Source of the DNA: Bacillota bacterium
GTDB lineage: Bacteria; Bacillota; Clostridia; Christensenellales; Aristaeellaceae
NCBI GenBank assembly: GCA_023411395.1
Contig: JAEYOV010000084.1
Span: 124,001 to 188,000 of the forward strand
DNA length: 64,000 bases
Reading direction: 5' to 3'
Shown here: positions 33,741-43,064 of the stretch, in pieces
Position numbering within the stretch: position 1 is the stretch's first letter
Layout: the number at the start of each line of letters is the position of its first letter
Position numbers and translations under genes: made by a program
Notes under the pieces: model-generated
Databases searched by the model: none
The model's input: only the letters and a program-made list of their open reading frames with translations
What the model was told of the DNA's origin: nothing

Positions 33741-34934
33741 TCAGCCCGCGAACAGGCTTCTGAAGAAATCTTTCACTCCACCCATCAGGCCAGGCGAAGG
33801 CAGATGCTGATGCTCCACGGTATCAATCACCAGGTCCATCAGCCCCAGCGCGCTGGCATAGGCCGGACTATTGAGCTTCATGGTGCGCTTGGGCGTCTCC
33901 CGGACGGGCCTGTCCAGCTTGCCGGCAAGATAATCGCGCCCTCCCCTGTTCAGGCTCAAACCGCCGCCGGTGAGGTAAACGGAGCTCCAGCTTCCCAAGC
34001 GCACGCCGCTTTGATCGATGCAGGCCTTGATGGCTTCGGCAATCTCATCCACCCTGGGTTCCAGCACCCGGGCCACCTCGCTTTGGGGAAAAGAAGCCGG
34101 TTTGCCGTCGGCCCCGGCAGATATATCGTAAGATTGCTGCGGCGTAGCCATACCGTATACATAGGCGCGTTTTACCTGCTCGGCAGACTCCATGGGAACC
34201 TGCAAGCCCTCCGCCACGTCCATGGCGATATGGCCGCCGCCCATGGGGATCGTTCTGTGGAAGATGACAGCGTCGCCTTCCACCGCCATGACCTCCGTAT
34301 TCAAATAACCCATGTCGATGAGGATGGCGGTGCGGTCACGGTCCTCCTCGGGCAGGTACAGCATTGCCTCTCCAGTAGGCGTGGAGAAGAAACCGCTGAT
34401 GGCGATATTCATTTCCCGGAGCCTTCCCGAGATCTCATCCAGAAAGAATTGGTCGGCTACAACATAGGAAACAAGGGCCCGCAGTTCCCGGCCCTTCATG
34501 TCCATGGGCTCCAGCGTTTTCTTGCCATCATCCACCATGAACCAGGCGGGGCTTCTGTGCACCACCACGCCGCGAAGCGGCGCCAGTTCCTTTTGCGCGG
34601 ATTCGAAAATGGCCTCGATGTGCTTCATGGTAACCCGGGGATCCGCCCCCTGCAGCTCCACCTTGGCCGGTATGGCATAAACCCTGGAGAACTCGCCGGG
34701 TACGCCTACGTTGATTTCCTTGATGCGGAAATGGGATTGCGCTTCCGCCTCGGTGATGGAAGCGCGGATGGCCTCGTTCAGCAGATGGGGCGAGTTCCAC
34801 TGGTCGCCGGAATAACCGTCATAGGCCGCAATGCCTGCGCCGCTGATGTCACAGCGCTGGTTTCCGCCGTTTTCCGCCACCAGCGTGACGATCTTGCTGG
34901 TTCCAAAATCCATCGCCGCCACAGTGGTCTTCAT
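33741..34934 (-). CDS. ftsA: Cell division protein FtsA (divergent)
   Basis: 397 residues of actin/ASKHA fold: phosphate-1 loop AAMDFGTSKIVTLVA, phosphate-2 ILIDMGYLNTEVMAV, adenosine loop SVYLTGGGLSLN. The middle 1C-like region (about 75-160) replaces the actin subdomain. Ends in an amphipathic DFFRSLFAG, the membrane-binding helix expected of FtsA, which tethers FtsZ. Sequence is more divergent than typical FtsA, but position before ftsZ supports the call. ATG 34934 follows GAGGAA. Confidence 0.88.
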   Translation of the reverse strand: MKTTVAAMDFGTSKIVTLVAENGGNQRCDISGAGIAAYDGYSGDQWNSPHLLNEAIRASITEAEAQSHFRIKEINVGVPGEFSRVYAIPAKVELQGADPRVTMKHIEAIFESAQKELAPLRGVVVHRSPAWFMVDDGKKTLEPMDMKGRELRALVSYVVADQFFLDEISGRLREMNIAISGFFSTPTGEAMLYLPEEDRDRTAILIDMGYLNTEVMAVEGDAVIFHRTIPMGGGHIAMDVAEGLQVPMESAEQVKRAYVYGMATPQQSYDISAGADGKPASFPQSEVARVLEPRVDEIAEAIKACIDQSGVRLGSWSSVYLTGGGLSLNRGGRDYLAGKLDRPVRETPKRTMKLNSPAYASALGLMDLVIDTVEHQHLPSPGLMGGVKDFFRSLFAG

Positions 34935-35110
34935 AAGTTCCTCATACCCCCGTTCGTCGGGAACTTCTGCCATAGGTCAAAAAACATTATAGCATAGAAG
35001 CATCCCTGTTGAGAAGAAGAAAAATGCAGGTGTGCATATTTTTTCATGTATTGCATAGCACGCAGCGTTCCTTGGGGATGAACATACAGTCATCCAGCTT
35101 ACCAATATTC

Positions 35111-35139
35111 ATTGTACCTGTTTTAGGAAAAAACCGCAA
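35111..35139 (-). promoter_or_regulatory. Internal promoter for ftsA-ftsZ
   Basis: -35 TTGCGG (35139-35134), 17-bp spacer, -10 TACAAT (35116-35111), in the 275-base AT-rich gap between ftsQ and ftsA. Confidence 0.6.
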
Positions 35140-35209
35140 GGGAAAACCGTTGAAAATCCGCTGTTTTTTCATCTTTTTCCCCCAAAATCCGCCAATTTCT
35201 CGCAAGCGG

Positions 35210-36028
35210 TCACTCGGCCGGGATATAGGTGGGATTGATCGGGGCGGATACGTCGATACTCCCCCTTACGCGGCCCGACCCCCTCAAATAGTCAAGCACA
35301 GCCCGCATGGCGCCTATCTTGGCCTGCATTTCCCCGTCATCCCCCAGGCGGATGGTGAATCCGTCCACAGATACCAAATACAGATTGTCCATATCTGCAA
35401 GATTTAATTCCGAAATTTGGGAGATAGTTTCCTGCATTGCCAGTTCTGACATCACCCTGCGGTAGGCGGCAAGCTGTTCCTCCCTTTGGCAGGTGATGTA
35501 GCGGCCCAGCACGCTGGAGGCGATTTGAAGCCCGGTCACGGCAACAAGCCCCTCGGTAAGCTGCAGCGTCTGCGTCTGCTCCAATACCATTCCTTCCCCA
35601 TCCAATGTATACTGTTCCCCCATGGACTGGATATTGGCCCGGGGTATGCGCTCAAACACCTGTATGATCAGCCCGTCGGGATAATCCCGCTGCATATCCA
35701 CAAAGATCAGGTACCGGTCTTTGTTGATATTGTTGCGTATCTTTTCCTCATCCAGCAGCAGGATGTTGTCGTCTTCCATCACCCCGGCCAGTGTCACCAC
35801 CTCCTGGGGCGTGCGGTAGGTGACGCCAACCACCTGCACGCGTTTCAAGCGGAACAGTGTGCTGTGCAGGATGATCCCTACCCCCACCAGCACAAAAAGC
35901 AGGCAAAGCACAGCCCAAAGGCCCCTGCCCTTTGGGCGGGACCTTTTTGCCTGATCCGCAATATGGGCTGAACCGGGCTCGGGGCGCATCTCCTCCCGTA
36001 CCCGGCCGGGGCCACCGTGCTGTGTCAC
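35210..36028 (-). CDS. ftsQ: Cell division protein FtsQ/DivIB
   Basis: 272 residues. Basic cytoplasmic N-terminus, one transmembrane helix (about 37-57), then a POTRA domain (LKRVQVVGVTYRTPQEVVTLAGV...) and beta domain. Part of the FtsQLB divisome complex that controls septal synthesis. GTG at 36028 is eight bases after GGGAGG. Follows murA by 33 bases. Confidence 0.9.
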   Translation of the reverse strand: MTQHGGPGRVREEMRPEPGSAHIADQAKRSRPKGRGLWAVLCLLFVLVGVGIILHSTLFRLKRVQVVGVTYRTPQEVVTLAGVMEDDNILLLDEEKIRNNINKDRYLIFVDMQRDYPDGLIIQVFERIPRANIQSMGEQYTLDGEGMVLEQTQTLQLTEGLVAVTGLQIASSVLGRYITCQREEQLAAYRRVMSELAMQETISQISELNLADMDNLYLVSVDGFTIRLGDDGEMQAKIGAMRAVLDYLRGSGRVRGSIDVSAPINPTYIPAE

Positions 36029-36061
36029 AGGGATCACCTCCCTTGCTTTGGTATCTTCCAG

Positions 36062-37315
36062 TCATTCTACCCTTTGTATCTTCGCGCCCAGGCTTACAAG
36101 CATGCCTTCCAGGTTTTCATATCCACGGTCTATAAGATGTACGTTGTCTACCTCGGTGATACCCTGGGCCGCCAGCCCGGCGATGACCAGCGCGGCCCCG
36201 CCCCGCAAATCCCTGGCGTTGACCCGGGCGCCGTAAAGTGCCTCCACACCTTGCACGATCGCCATGCGCCCGTTGACGACAATGTTGGCGCCCATGCGGT
36301 TCAAATCCCCCGCGTGGGTAAAACGGTTCTCAAATACATTCTCCACCACGATGGAAGTTCCCTTCGCGATGGCTGACAAAGCCAGCATCTGCACCTGCAT
36401 ATCGGTAGGAAAGCCCGGATGGGGCTGCGTTTGAAGCTGCTGAAAGGCGGTCAGCCGCTTGGGCGCCTTCAAATCGATGGTGCCGATCTTCTCCCGTATC
36501 TCACAGCCCATTTCACGGAGCTTCGCCAGCACCGCCACCATGTCCCTGCAAGGAGCGTTGTCCAGGTGCACCTCACCGCCGGTGATAGCCGCAGCGGCCA
36601 GCAGCGTGCCAGCCACGATCCTGTCGGGGATGGGGCGGTACACCGCGCCGTGCAGCGCTCTTACACCTTTTACCAGGATGGTATGGGTGCCCGCGCCACG
36701 GACATTGCCGCCCAGGGCATTGATGAACCTTTGAAGATCCTCGATCTCCGGCTCCCTGGCCGCATTGTGGATGGTGGTGGTTCCCGGGATCAAAACCGCC
36801 GCCATCATCACGTTTTCCGTAGCGCCCACGCTGGGGTAGTCAAAGTGTACATCGGCCGCGTGCATATCCCGCCCGTCGCAATGGATCAGCCCGCCTTCCT
36901 CCAGAATGGTCACGCCCAGCCTGCGCAGCCCCTGCAAATGCAGGTCAATGGGCCGCATGCCGATTTCGCATCCGCCGGGGTATGTGACCGTCGCCCTGCG
37001 GAACCGGCCCAGGATCGGTCCCAGCAAAAATATGGAGGAACGTATCTGTTTGGAGAGGCTGTCCGGCATCTCCCAATTATGTAATTCGCTGGAGACAATA
37101 TGCATTGTGCCTTCCGAACGGGTGATCCGGCAGCCCAAAATTTCCAATATATCAGCCATATGATGGGCATCGCTGATCATGGGGCAGTCCAGCAGCGTGA
37201 CTTCCTCCCGAGTCAAAATGCTGGCAGCCAAAATAGGCAGCACGGCGTTCTTGGCGCTGTTCACGCGGACGGAACCCGCCAAGGGCGTCCCACCCTCCAC
37301 ACGGAAAAATCCCAT
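36062..37315 (-). CDS. murA: UDP-N-acetylglucosamine 1-carboxyvinyltransferase
   Basis: 417 residues. First committed step of peptidoglycan synthesis; target of fosfomycin. Active-site Cys116 in YPGGCEIGMRPIDLH is present, so the enzyme should be fosfomycin-sensitive. The loop Lys-Asn of NSAKNAVLPI and RDLRGGAALVIA are also typical. ATG 37315 lies eight bases after GGAGG. Its place between ftsW and ftsQ, where murG, murC and murB often lie, is unusual. Confidence 0.97.
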   Translation of the reverse strand: MGFFRVEGGTPLAGSVRVNSAKNAVLPILAASILTREEVTLLDCPMISDAHHMADILEILGCRITRSEGTMHIVSSELHNWEMPDSLSKQIRSSIFLLGPILGRFRRATVTYPGGCEIGMRPIDLHLQGLRRLGVTILEEGGLIHCDGRDMHAADVHFDYPSVGATENVMMAAVLIPGTTTIHNAAREPEIEDLQRFINALGGNVRGAGTHTILVKGVRALHGAVYRPIPDRIVAGTLLAAAAITGGEVHLDNAPCRDMVAVLAKLREMGCEIREKIGTIDLKAPKRLTAFQQLQTQPHPGFPTDMQVQMLALSAIAKGTSIVVENVFENRFTHAGDLNRMGANIVVNGRMAIVQGVEALYGARVNARDLRGGAALVIAGLAAQGITEVDNVHLIDRGYENLEGMLVSLGAKIQRVE

Positions 37316-37403
37316 GTGTTTCACCTCCACCGTTATTTCCCGTGCTTCATCCTATGTCGGCGGGAAAATTTGGTGAGGCGGGTGAAAAATGGGGTGAGGG
37401 GGA

Positions 37404-38561
37404 TTACCGGAGATTCCGTTCGCCGCTGCGGCTGATATTCAGAAGGATGCCTACCGCCGCCATCAAAATGGAGATGGAAGTCCCCCCCTTACTGAAGAAT
37501 GGCAGCGGCAGGCCCGTGGTGGGCAGGATACCCACCACCACCCCCATGTTCAAAAACGCCTGGATGGTGATCATGGAGGTGATCCCCGCCGCAAGAAGGC
37601 ATCCAAATTTATCCTTGCAGGTCACGGCGATGCGCATGCCGATAAACATGAAGACCACAAAAAGCGTGATGACCGCAAGGCATCCAAACAGCCCGAAATC
37701 CTCCCCAACGATGGCGAAAATAAAATCGCTCTCCGGATAGGGCAGGTAGGCATACTTTTGACGGCCACGGCCCAACCCCATGCCGAACAGCCCGCCGGAG
37801 CCAAAGGCGATAAGCGATTGGGCCAACTGGTAGCCCTCGTCGCTCATCTTGGCAAACGGATCGCGGAAGGATAATAACCGCTCCCGGCGGTAGGGCTCGC
37901 TCCAGGCGTAAAACAGGCCCGCCGCCACGCCCAAAATTCCCATCAGGCCAAGGTGCTTCCATTTGGCGCCTGCCATCAACACCATCACGCCGCTGACCAT
38001 GAGGATGGACATAGCTGTGGAGAGGTTGGGCTGTTCCAGGATCAGCAGGAAAAAGAAGGCTGGAATCACCATCAGCGGCACGATGCCCTTAAACAGGGAC
38101 CGAACGCTGTCGCCGCTGTTGGAAAGCGCGGTGGCCAGAAAAGCCACCACCGCGAACTTGCACAGCTCCGACGGCTGAAAGCTCATTCCCGCAATGTTCA
38201 GCCATCGCCTTGACCCGTTCAGGTATACGCCGATGCCGGGAATCAGCACCAGCACCAGCAGTACGGCGCTCAATCCCAGCCCCGTTAATATCACCCAGGG
38301 CTTTTTCCAAAAGGAAAAGTGCACCCGGGAGGTAAAAATCATGGCCGCAAGCCCCACCCCGATACCGATGAGCTGCTCTTTGACCTCGCCCAGAGCGTCA
38401 CCCTTGTCCTGGGCAGTATAGTAAGTGGCGCTGAACAACACCAACAGCCCTGCCATCAGCAGAAGCATTAGTGTCACCACCATGGCGCCATCCACACCGC
38501 GATGTTTTTGCGCCGGCAATGTTCTGTTGCCCGCCCTTACGGCGGCCCCTGATTCCGTCAT
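37404..38561 (-). CDS. ftsW: Lipid II polymerase FtsW (SEDS family)
   Basis: 385 residues with ten hydrophobic helices. SEDS motifs: GSRRWLNIAGMSFQPSELCK, LSFRDPFAKMSDEGYQLAQS with AFGSGGLFGMGLG (catalytic Asp of the family lies in extracellular loop 4) and the terminal LPTTGLPLPFFSKGGTS. Works with the septal PBP encoded in the same cluster. ATG 38561 with AAGGAAGC. Confidence 0.96.
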   Translation of the reverse strand: MTESGAAVRAGNRTLPAQKHRGVDGAMVVTLMLLLMAGLLVLFSATYYTAQDKGDALGEVKEQLIGIGVGLAAMIFTSRVHFSFWKKPWVILTGLGLSAVLLVLVLIPGIGVYLNGSRRWLNIAGMSFQPSELCKFAVVAFLATALSNSGDSVRSLFKGIVPLMVIPAFFFLLILEQPNLSTAMSILMVSGVMVLMAGAKWKHLGLMGILGVAAGLFYAWSEPYRRERLLSFRDPFAKMSDEGYQLAQSLIAFGSGGLFGMGLGRGRQKYAYLPYPESDFIFAIVGEDFGLFGCLAVITLFVVFMFIGMRIAVTCKDKFGCLLAAGITSMITIQAFLNMGVVVGILPTTGLPLPFFSKGGTSISILMAAVGILLNISRSGERNLR

Positions 38562-38625
38562 GCTTCCTTACCTTTCCGGCGGCTTAAACCGCCCGTCAGG
38601 CGCCCTCGGGGGAGGAAGGGAGCAT

Positions 38626-38834
38626 AGTCGTGAAAATAACTTTGTTATTTTCACGACTCCGCACGTTTTCCCTGTGTACCATGCACTGCCCATCGCTGCG
38701 CTCGGTCAATGCATGGCACACGGCCGGGAAACCGTGTAAGGAATGCTTGCTTCGCAAGCACCCGCCCGCCCGGCGGAGCCGGGCGATACGATTTCAAACG
38801 AGGGGACTTCGGTCCCCTCGTTGCACCCCTGGGG
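38626..38834 (+). repeat. Modular hairpin element, copy 3
   Basis: Plus-strand orientation: H1 CGTGAAAATAAC/GTTATTTTCACG, linker GACTCCGCACG, H2 (GTTTTCCCTGTGTACC with GGCACACGGCCGGGAAAC, inner ATGCA/TGCAT), CGTGTAAGGA, H3 TGCTTGCTTCGCAAGCA, H4 GCCCGGCGGAGCCGGGC, then CAAACGAGGGGACTTCGGTC and CCCTCGTT. It lies between murD and ftsW inside the dcw cluster, with H1 64 bases from the ftsW start. Confidence 0.8.
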
Positions 38835-38959
38835 ATAATTGATAGCCAGGAATTACATATCCATCTGTACACTGCAATACTGCACCGAAAGAACGCCGCA
38901 TGACCACAGATAATGCATTAATACAAGAAGTTGGCCCCCGAAGGTCCAGGGTGACGGAG
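38835..38959. other. Spacer between hairpin element copy 3 and module B
   Basis: AT-richer filler without an ORF, promoter or hairpin I can support. Confidence 0.5.
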
Positions 38960-39051
38960 CCTGGCCGCCGCCGGTGGCGGCAATAGACCAGGCGGAGGAA
39001 ACGGGCGAAACGAGCGCTGGGAGCGGCAGCGAACCGGCGCGACGCTTGAGC
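38960..39051 (+). repeat. Structured module B, copy 2
   Basis: Hairpin CCTGG...CCAGG enclosing GCCGCC/GGCGGC, then GCGGAGG, GGGCGAAACGAGC, GGCAGCGAACC and GCGCGACGCTTGAGC in the same order as the copy at 16681-16771. The outer stem differs (CCTGG/CCAGG instead of CCTGCCC/GGGCAGG) but remains paired. It lies 52 bases from the murD stop. Confidence 0.65.
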
Positions 39052-39103
39052 CCGTGGGAGGAAAGCCCTTTGGTCGCGTCCGAAGACGCGAAATCCCCTG
39101 TCC

Positions 39104-40465
39104 TTAGATTAATGCGTTCACCAATTCCTTGAAGATGCGGCCACGCTGCTCATAGTCTGTGAACATATCGAAACTTGCGCAAGCGGGAGAGAAGAGCACA
39201 TTGCCTCCGGGCACGGCATGGGTGCGGGCCTTGTCGATGGCATCCTTGAGGGTCTGAGCATGGGTGATACAGTCAAAGCCCGCATCCAGCAGCGCTTTTT
39301 CGATCTGCCCGGCCGTCTGCCCCAGCAGCACCGCGTGGGCCATATACGGCGATGCAGCAATCTCCTTTGCCAGCGGCGCAAAGTCGGCATGCTTGTCATA
39401 CCCGCCCAGCATGATCACCGTGGGCGCGCGCATCGTTTGAACCGCCTTGATGGTGGAATCCACATTGGTGCCCTTGCTGTCGTTGAAGTAGATCACGCCA
39501 TTCAGTTCCCGCGTGCGCTCAATGCGGTGCTCCACGCCCTGAAAGGTGCGCAGGGAATGGCGGATCACCGGCGCCGGCACGCCCATGGCCACCGCCACCG
39601 CCGTGGCCGCCAGGGCGTTTTCCAGGTTGTGCGGGCCGGGAATGTACACGGCCTCCGTTTCACACACGGCCCGCGTCTCCCCGCCCCAGGCGCACATGAT
39701 TTTGCCATTTTCCACAAAGGCGCCAAGGGGTACCGCCTGCGTCCTGGAGAACCAGGCCACCCGGCTTTTCAATTGTCCCGCCATTTCCTGCAAAATGGGA
39801 TCGTCGAAATTCAGCACCGCCACATCCTGGTTTGTTTGGTTTTCAAACAGCCGCGCCTTCATGCGGATATATTCCTGCATGGTGCCGTGGCGGTTGAGGT
39901 GGTCCTCGGTGATGTTCAGCAACGCCGCCACCTTTGGGTGAAAGGTATCAATGCTCTCCAGTTGGAAGCTGGAAACCTCCGCCACGATCACATCCTCACG
40001 GCGGCTTGACATGGCTGCCTGGCACATGGGATAGCCGATGTTTCCGGCCACATAGGTCAGCTTTCCGGCGTTTTTGAAGATTTCCCCCAGCAATGAAACC
40101 GTGGTGGTTTTTCCGTTGGTGCCGGAGACCGCCACCACCGTCCCTTCCGCCAGCTGATAGCCCAATTCCAATTCCGCAAGCACCGGCAAGCCCATTTCCC
40201 GGGCCTTTGCAATAAAGGGAGACTGGATGGGCACGCCGGGGCTGATGACGACAGCATCCACCTGCGGAAGCAGCGTTTCCGGCTCCTCCCCCAGATGCCA
40301 CCTTACCGGAAGCGTATCCAGCTCGTCCAGGGAAGTGCGCAGCGCTTCCCGCTTCTTTTGATCCACCAAAAAAGGCGTAGCGCCATGCTTCACCAGCAAT
40401 TGCGCAGCGGCCACACCGCTGCGGGCCATGCCAACCACCATCACATTTTTGTGCTCCCAGTTCAA
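39104..40465 (-). CDS. murD: UDP-N-acetylmuramoyl-L-alanine--D-glutamate ligase
   Basis: 453 residues. Mur ligase adding D-Glu. N-terminal Rossmann-like VMVVGMARSGVAAAQLL, ATP loop VSGTNGKTTTVSL, ITEDHLNRHG and NDSKGTNVDSTIKA in order. TTG start at 40465 after AAGGGGG. Followed by structured repeats rather than directly by ftsW. Confidence 0.96.
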   Translation of the reverse strand: MNWEHKNVMVVGMARSGVAAAQLLVKHGATPFLVDQKKREALRTSLDELDTLPVRWHLGEEPETLLPQVDAVVISPGVPIQSPFIAKAREMGLPVLAELELGYQLAEGTVVAVSGTNGKTTTVSLLGEIFKNAGKLTYVAGNIGYPMCQAAMSSRREDVIVAEVSSFQLESIDTFHPKVAALLNITEDHLNRHGTMQEYIRMKARLFENQTNQDVAVLNFDDPILQEMAGQLKSRVAWFSRTQAVPLGAFVENGKIMCAWGGETRAVCETEAVYIPGPHNLENALAATAVAVAMGVPAPVIRHSLRTFQGVEHRIERTRELNGVIYFNDSKGTNVDSTIKAVQTMRAPTVIMLGGYDKHADFAPLAKEIAASPYMAHAVLLGQTAGQIEKALLDAGFDCITHAQTLKDAIDKARTHAVPGGNVLFSPACASFDMFTDYEQRGRIFKELVNALI

Positions 40466-40505
40466 GCCAATACCCCCTTACAGCCGGATATGCGCCGTAT
40501 CTGAA

Positions 40506-41534
40506 TTAGTATATGCCGGTCACATTCATGGATAGGAGTGCCACCAGGGACAAAATCCCTGTAACGATAGCATACAGGGCCACCACCTGCGTTTCCGAAT
40601 AGCCGCTCAGCTCAAAGTGGTGATGAATGGGCGACATCTTGAATATGCGCTTGCCGTGGGTGAGCTTGAAGTAGGCAACCTGCATCATCACCGATACGGA
40701 GGACATGACCATGGTGAAAGCGATCAGCAGCAGCATCAGCGGCTGACGCAAAAGCATGGCCATGGCCACTGTGGCCCCGCCGATGAACATTGATCCGGTA
40801 TCCCCCATGAACACCATGGCCGGATAGCGGTTGAACCGTAAAAAGCCCATGCATGCGCCAGTCAGCGCCAGGGCGAAGATGCCAATGTTATACAGGTTGT
40901 CACCATACATGGAATAGCTGAACATGGCAACTGTCGGCATGAGAAACACGGCCATCAATCCCCATGCAGCGCTGCCGATCACCGTCACGGTAGATAAAAG
41001 GCCGTCCAGCCCGTCCTGCAGGTTGGCGCTGTTGGTCATGAAAATTACCACCAGCGTCATCAGCGGGATATAAAAGATACCCAAATCCCATTCCATGTTC
41101 AAAAAGGGAACCCAAATCCTGCTGCCCACCTGGGGATGAAAATAGCAATACACCGAAAAACCCGCTGCCAGCACTACCTGGCCGGCGATCTTCTGCCAGG
41201 GCGTCAGGCCCAGGCTGCGCTTTTTGACCACCTTGATATAGTCGTCGGCAAAGCCGATTGCCATACAGCCCACAGCGAGCGCGCAGGCCATCAGGGAAAA
41301 ATCCCACAGGCCATACCAACTGCCCTGATGCAGGATAAGCGCCGCCGCAACGGTGACAAGAGCAATGAGAAGCCCGCCCATGGTGGGCGTGCCCTGCTTT
41401 GTCTTGTGGGATTGCGGACCCAGTTCATAAATCGTCTGTCCAAACTTCAGCCTGCGCAAAACGGGCAGCGCCCTGGGTCCCAGAACCAACAGTAACGCAA
41501 AGGCGATAAGAAGCGCCAGGATCATCCTTTGCAT
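40506..41534 (-). CDS. mraY: Phospho-N-acetylmuramoyl-pentapeptide transferase
   Basis: 342 residues with ten membrane helices. Makes lipid I from UDP-MurNAc-pentapeptide and undecaprenyl phosphate. Conserved cytoplasmic loops: KTKQGTPTMGG, FADDYIKV, NLQDGLDGL and the terminal histidine loop MSPIHHHFE. ATG 41534 follows GAGGAGG. Confidence 0.97.
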   Translation of the reverse strand: MQRMILALLIAFALLLVLGPRALPVLRRLKFGQTIYELGPQSHKTKQGTPTMGGLLIALVTVAAALILHQGSWYGLWDFSLMACALAVGCMAIGFADDYIKVVKKRSLGLTPWQKIAGQVVLAAGFSVYCYFHPQVGSRIWVPFLNMEWDLGIFYIPLMTLVVIFMTNSANLQDGLDGLLSTVTVIGSAAWGLMAVFLMPTVAMFSYSMYGDNLYNIGIFALALTGACMGFLRFNRYPAMVFMGDTGSMFIGGATVAMAMLLRQPLMLLLIAFTMVMSSVSVMMQVAYFKLTHGKRIFKMSPIHHHFELSGYSETQVVALYAIVTGILSLVALLSMNVTGIY

Positions 41535-41571
41535 GCATTTCCTCCTCGTAATTTAAGGCCATGCGGCACAG

Positions 41572-43032
41572 TTATTTCTGCATTTCCTTCAAAAGCTCCG
41601 CCACTACCTCTTTTTCGTCAAAGGGCCGCTTTACACCCATCACTTCCTGGTAGGTCTCATGCCCTTTCCCGGCCAGGATGATGACATCCCCTTCCCGGCC
41701 GATTTCCAAGGCGTGGCGGATGGCGTCGCGCCGGTTCTCAATCACGGTGTATCTGCCGCGGGTGCGTTTGATCCCTTCCTCAATCGCGGCCAGAATAGCG
41801 TAGGGGTCCTCCGTCCTGGGATTATCGCTGGTGAGAATGGAATAATCCGCCATCCGTCCGCCGATCTCACCCATGATGGGCCGCTTGCCGTGATCCCGGT
41901 CGCCGCCGCAGCCGAACACCACAATGACACGCTTTCTGGCAAACTCCCTGACGGCGGTCAGTATATTCTCCAGCGCGTCCGGAGAATGGGAATAGTCAAG
42001 TATCACCTTGTAGGGTGTGTTGGTGGGCAGCATTTCAATGCGGCCAGGCACCGCCTTCACGCTTTCCAGCCCCAGTTTGATATCTTCTCCCGAAACGCCC
42101 AGAATCATGGCCAGGGATGCCGCGGCGATGGCGTTATAAACGTTGAACATTCCGGTCATTTTCAGGTTGATGGCGACGTGGTGCATATCCCGAAGCTTCA
42201 GGTCAAAGCGCACGCCGTCCTCGCTGATTTCAATATCCCTTGCATACAGGTCGGCACTGGCGCAGATGCCATAGGTGATATAAGGAATATTCAGGTCCTT
42301 CAGCATGTTGGGGGTGTTGTCCTCGTCCGCGTTGAAGGAGGCGTTGCGCGTCATGCCGGAGGTGAACAATTCCTTCTTGGCCTCAAAATAACGTTCCATG
42401 GTATGGAAATAATCCAGATGATCCTGGGAGAGGTTTGTGAAGCAAGCCGCCTCAAAAACAAGCCCATCGAGCCTATGCATGTCCATGGCATGGGCGGAAA
42501 CCTCCATGCTCACTACCTGTACACCCGCATCCGCCATCTGCCTGAGCGTTGCCTGCAGGTCGATGGGATCGGGGGTGGTCAGGTCGCTTTTTAATTTTTG
42601 ATTTCCAATCATGTTGCCTGTGGTGCCGATGAGGCCGCAGGAATAACCTGCCTGCTCCATGATGGCTTTCAAAAGATAGCTGGTGGTGGTCTTGCCCTTG
42701 GTGCCGGTCACACCCACCAGTTTCATCTGCCTGGCGGGATGGCCATAAAAAGCGGCTGCCATGCGGGCCATAGCCGCCCGGCCGTTTTTCACCAGCACCT
42801 GCGCCACGGAGATTTCAGGCAGGAACCTTTCCACTACCAGGCCTACGCAGCCATTGGCAACCGCCTGGGGCGCAAACTGATGGGCGTCGAAGCGCGCCCC
42901 GGAAATGCAGAAGAACAGCCCCTTTTCCACCTTCTCCCGGCTGTTGGAGGTGATCTGGCCTATTTCCGTCGCCATCTCGCCCCGGGTATCCAGCAAATAG
43001 GGCAAATCGGCAAGCAGCGCTTCCAATTTCAT
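41572..43032 (-). CDS. murE: UDP-MurNAc-tripeptide synthetase, probably meso-DAP specific
   Basis: 486 residues. Third Mur ligase. ATP loop TGTKGKTTTSYL, TTPDPIDLQ, and the specificity motif SDNPRTEDP; DNPR at this place is characteristic of meso-diaminopimelate-adding enzymes, whereas Lys-adding enzymes have other residues. The organism is thus predicted to have DAP-type peptidoglycan. ATG 43032 with GGAGGGA. Normally followed by murF, which is missing here. Confidence 0.96.
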   Translation of the reverse strand: MKLEALLADLPYLLDTRGEMATEIGQITSNSREKVEKGLFFCISGARFDAHQFAPQAVANGCVGLVVERFLPEISVAQVLVKNGRAAMARMAAAFYGHPARQMKLVGVTGTKGKTTTSYLLKAIMEQAGYSCGLIGTTGNMIGNQKLKSDLTTPDPIDLQATLRQMADAGVQVVSMEVSAHAMDMHRLDGLVFEAACFTNLSQDHLDYFHTMERYFEAKKELFTSGMTRNASFNADEDNTPNMLKDLNIPYITYGICASADLYARDIEISEDGVRFDLKLRDMHHVAINLKMTGMFNVYNAIAAASLAMILGVSGEDIKLGLESVKAVPGRIEMLPTNTPYKVILDYSHSPDALENILTAVREFARKRVIVVFGCGGDRDHGKRPIMGEIGGRMADYSILTSDNPRTEDPYAILAAIEEGIKRTRGRYTVIENRRDAIRHALEIGREGDVIILAGKGHETYQEVMGVKRPFDEKEVVAELLKEMQK

Positions 43033-43064
43033 CTTGTGTCCCTCCGCTTACGCTTACTTGAAAT

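Noticed and set aside
33489..34997. 502-codon plus-strand frame opposite ftsA and the start of ftsZ
   Set aside because: Antisense shadow of conserved division genes, without a site or domain.
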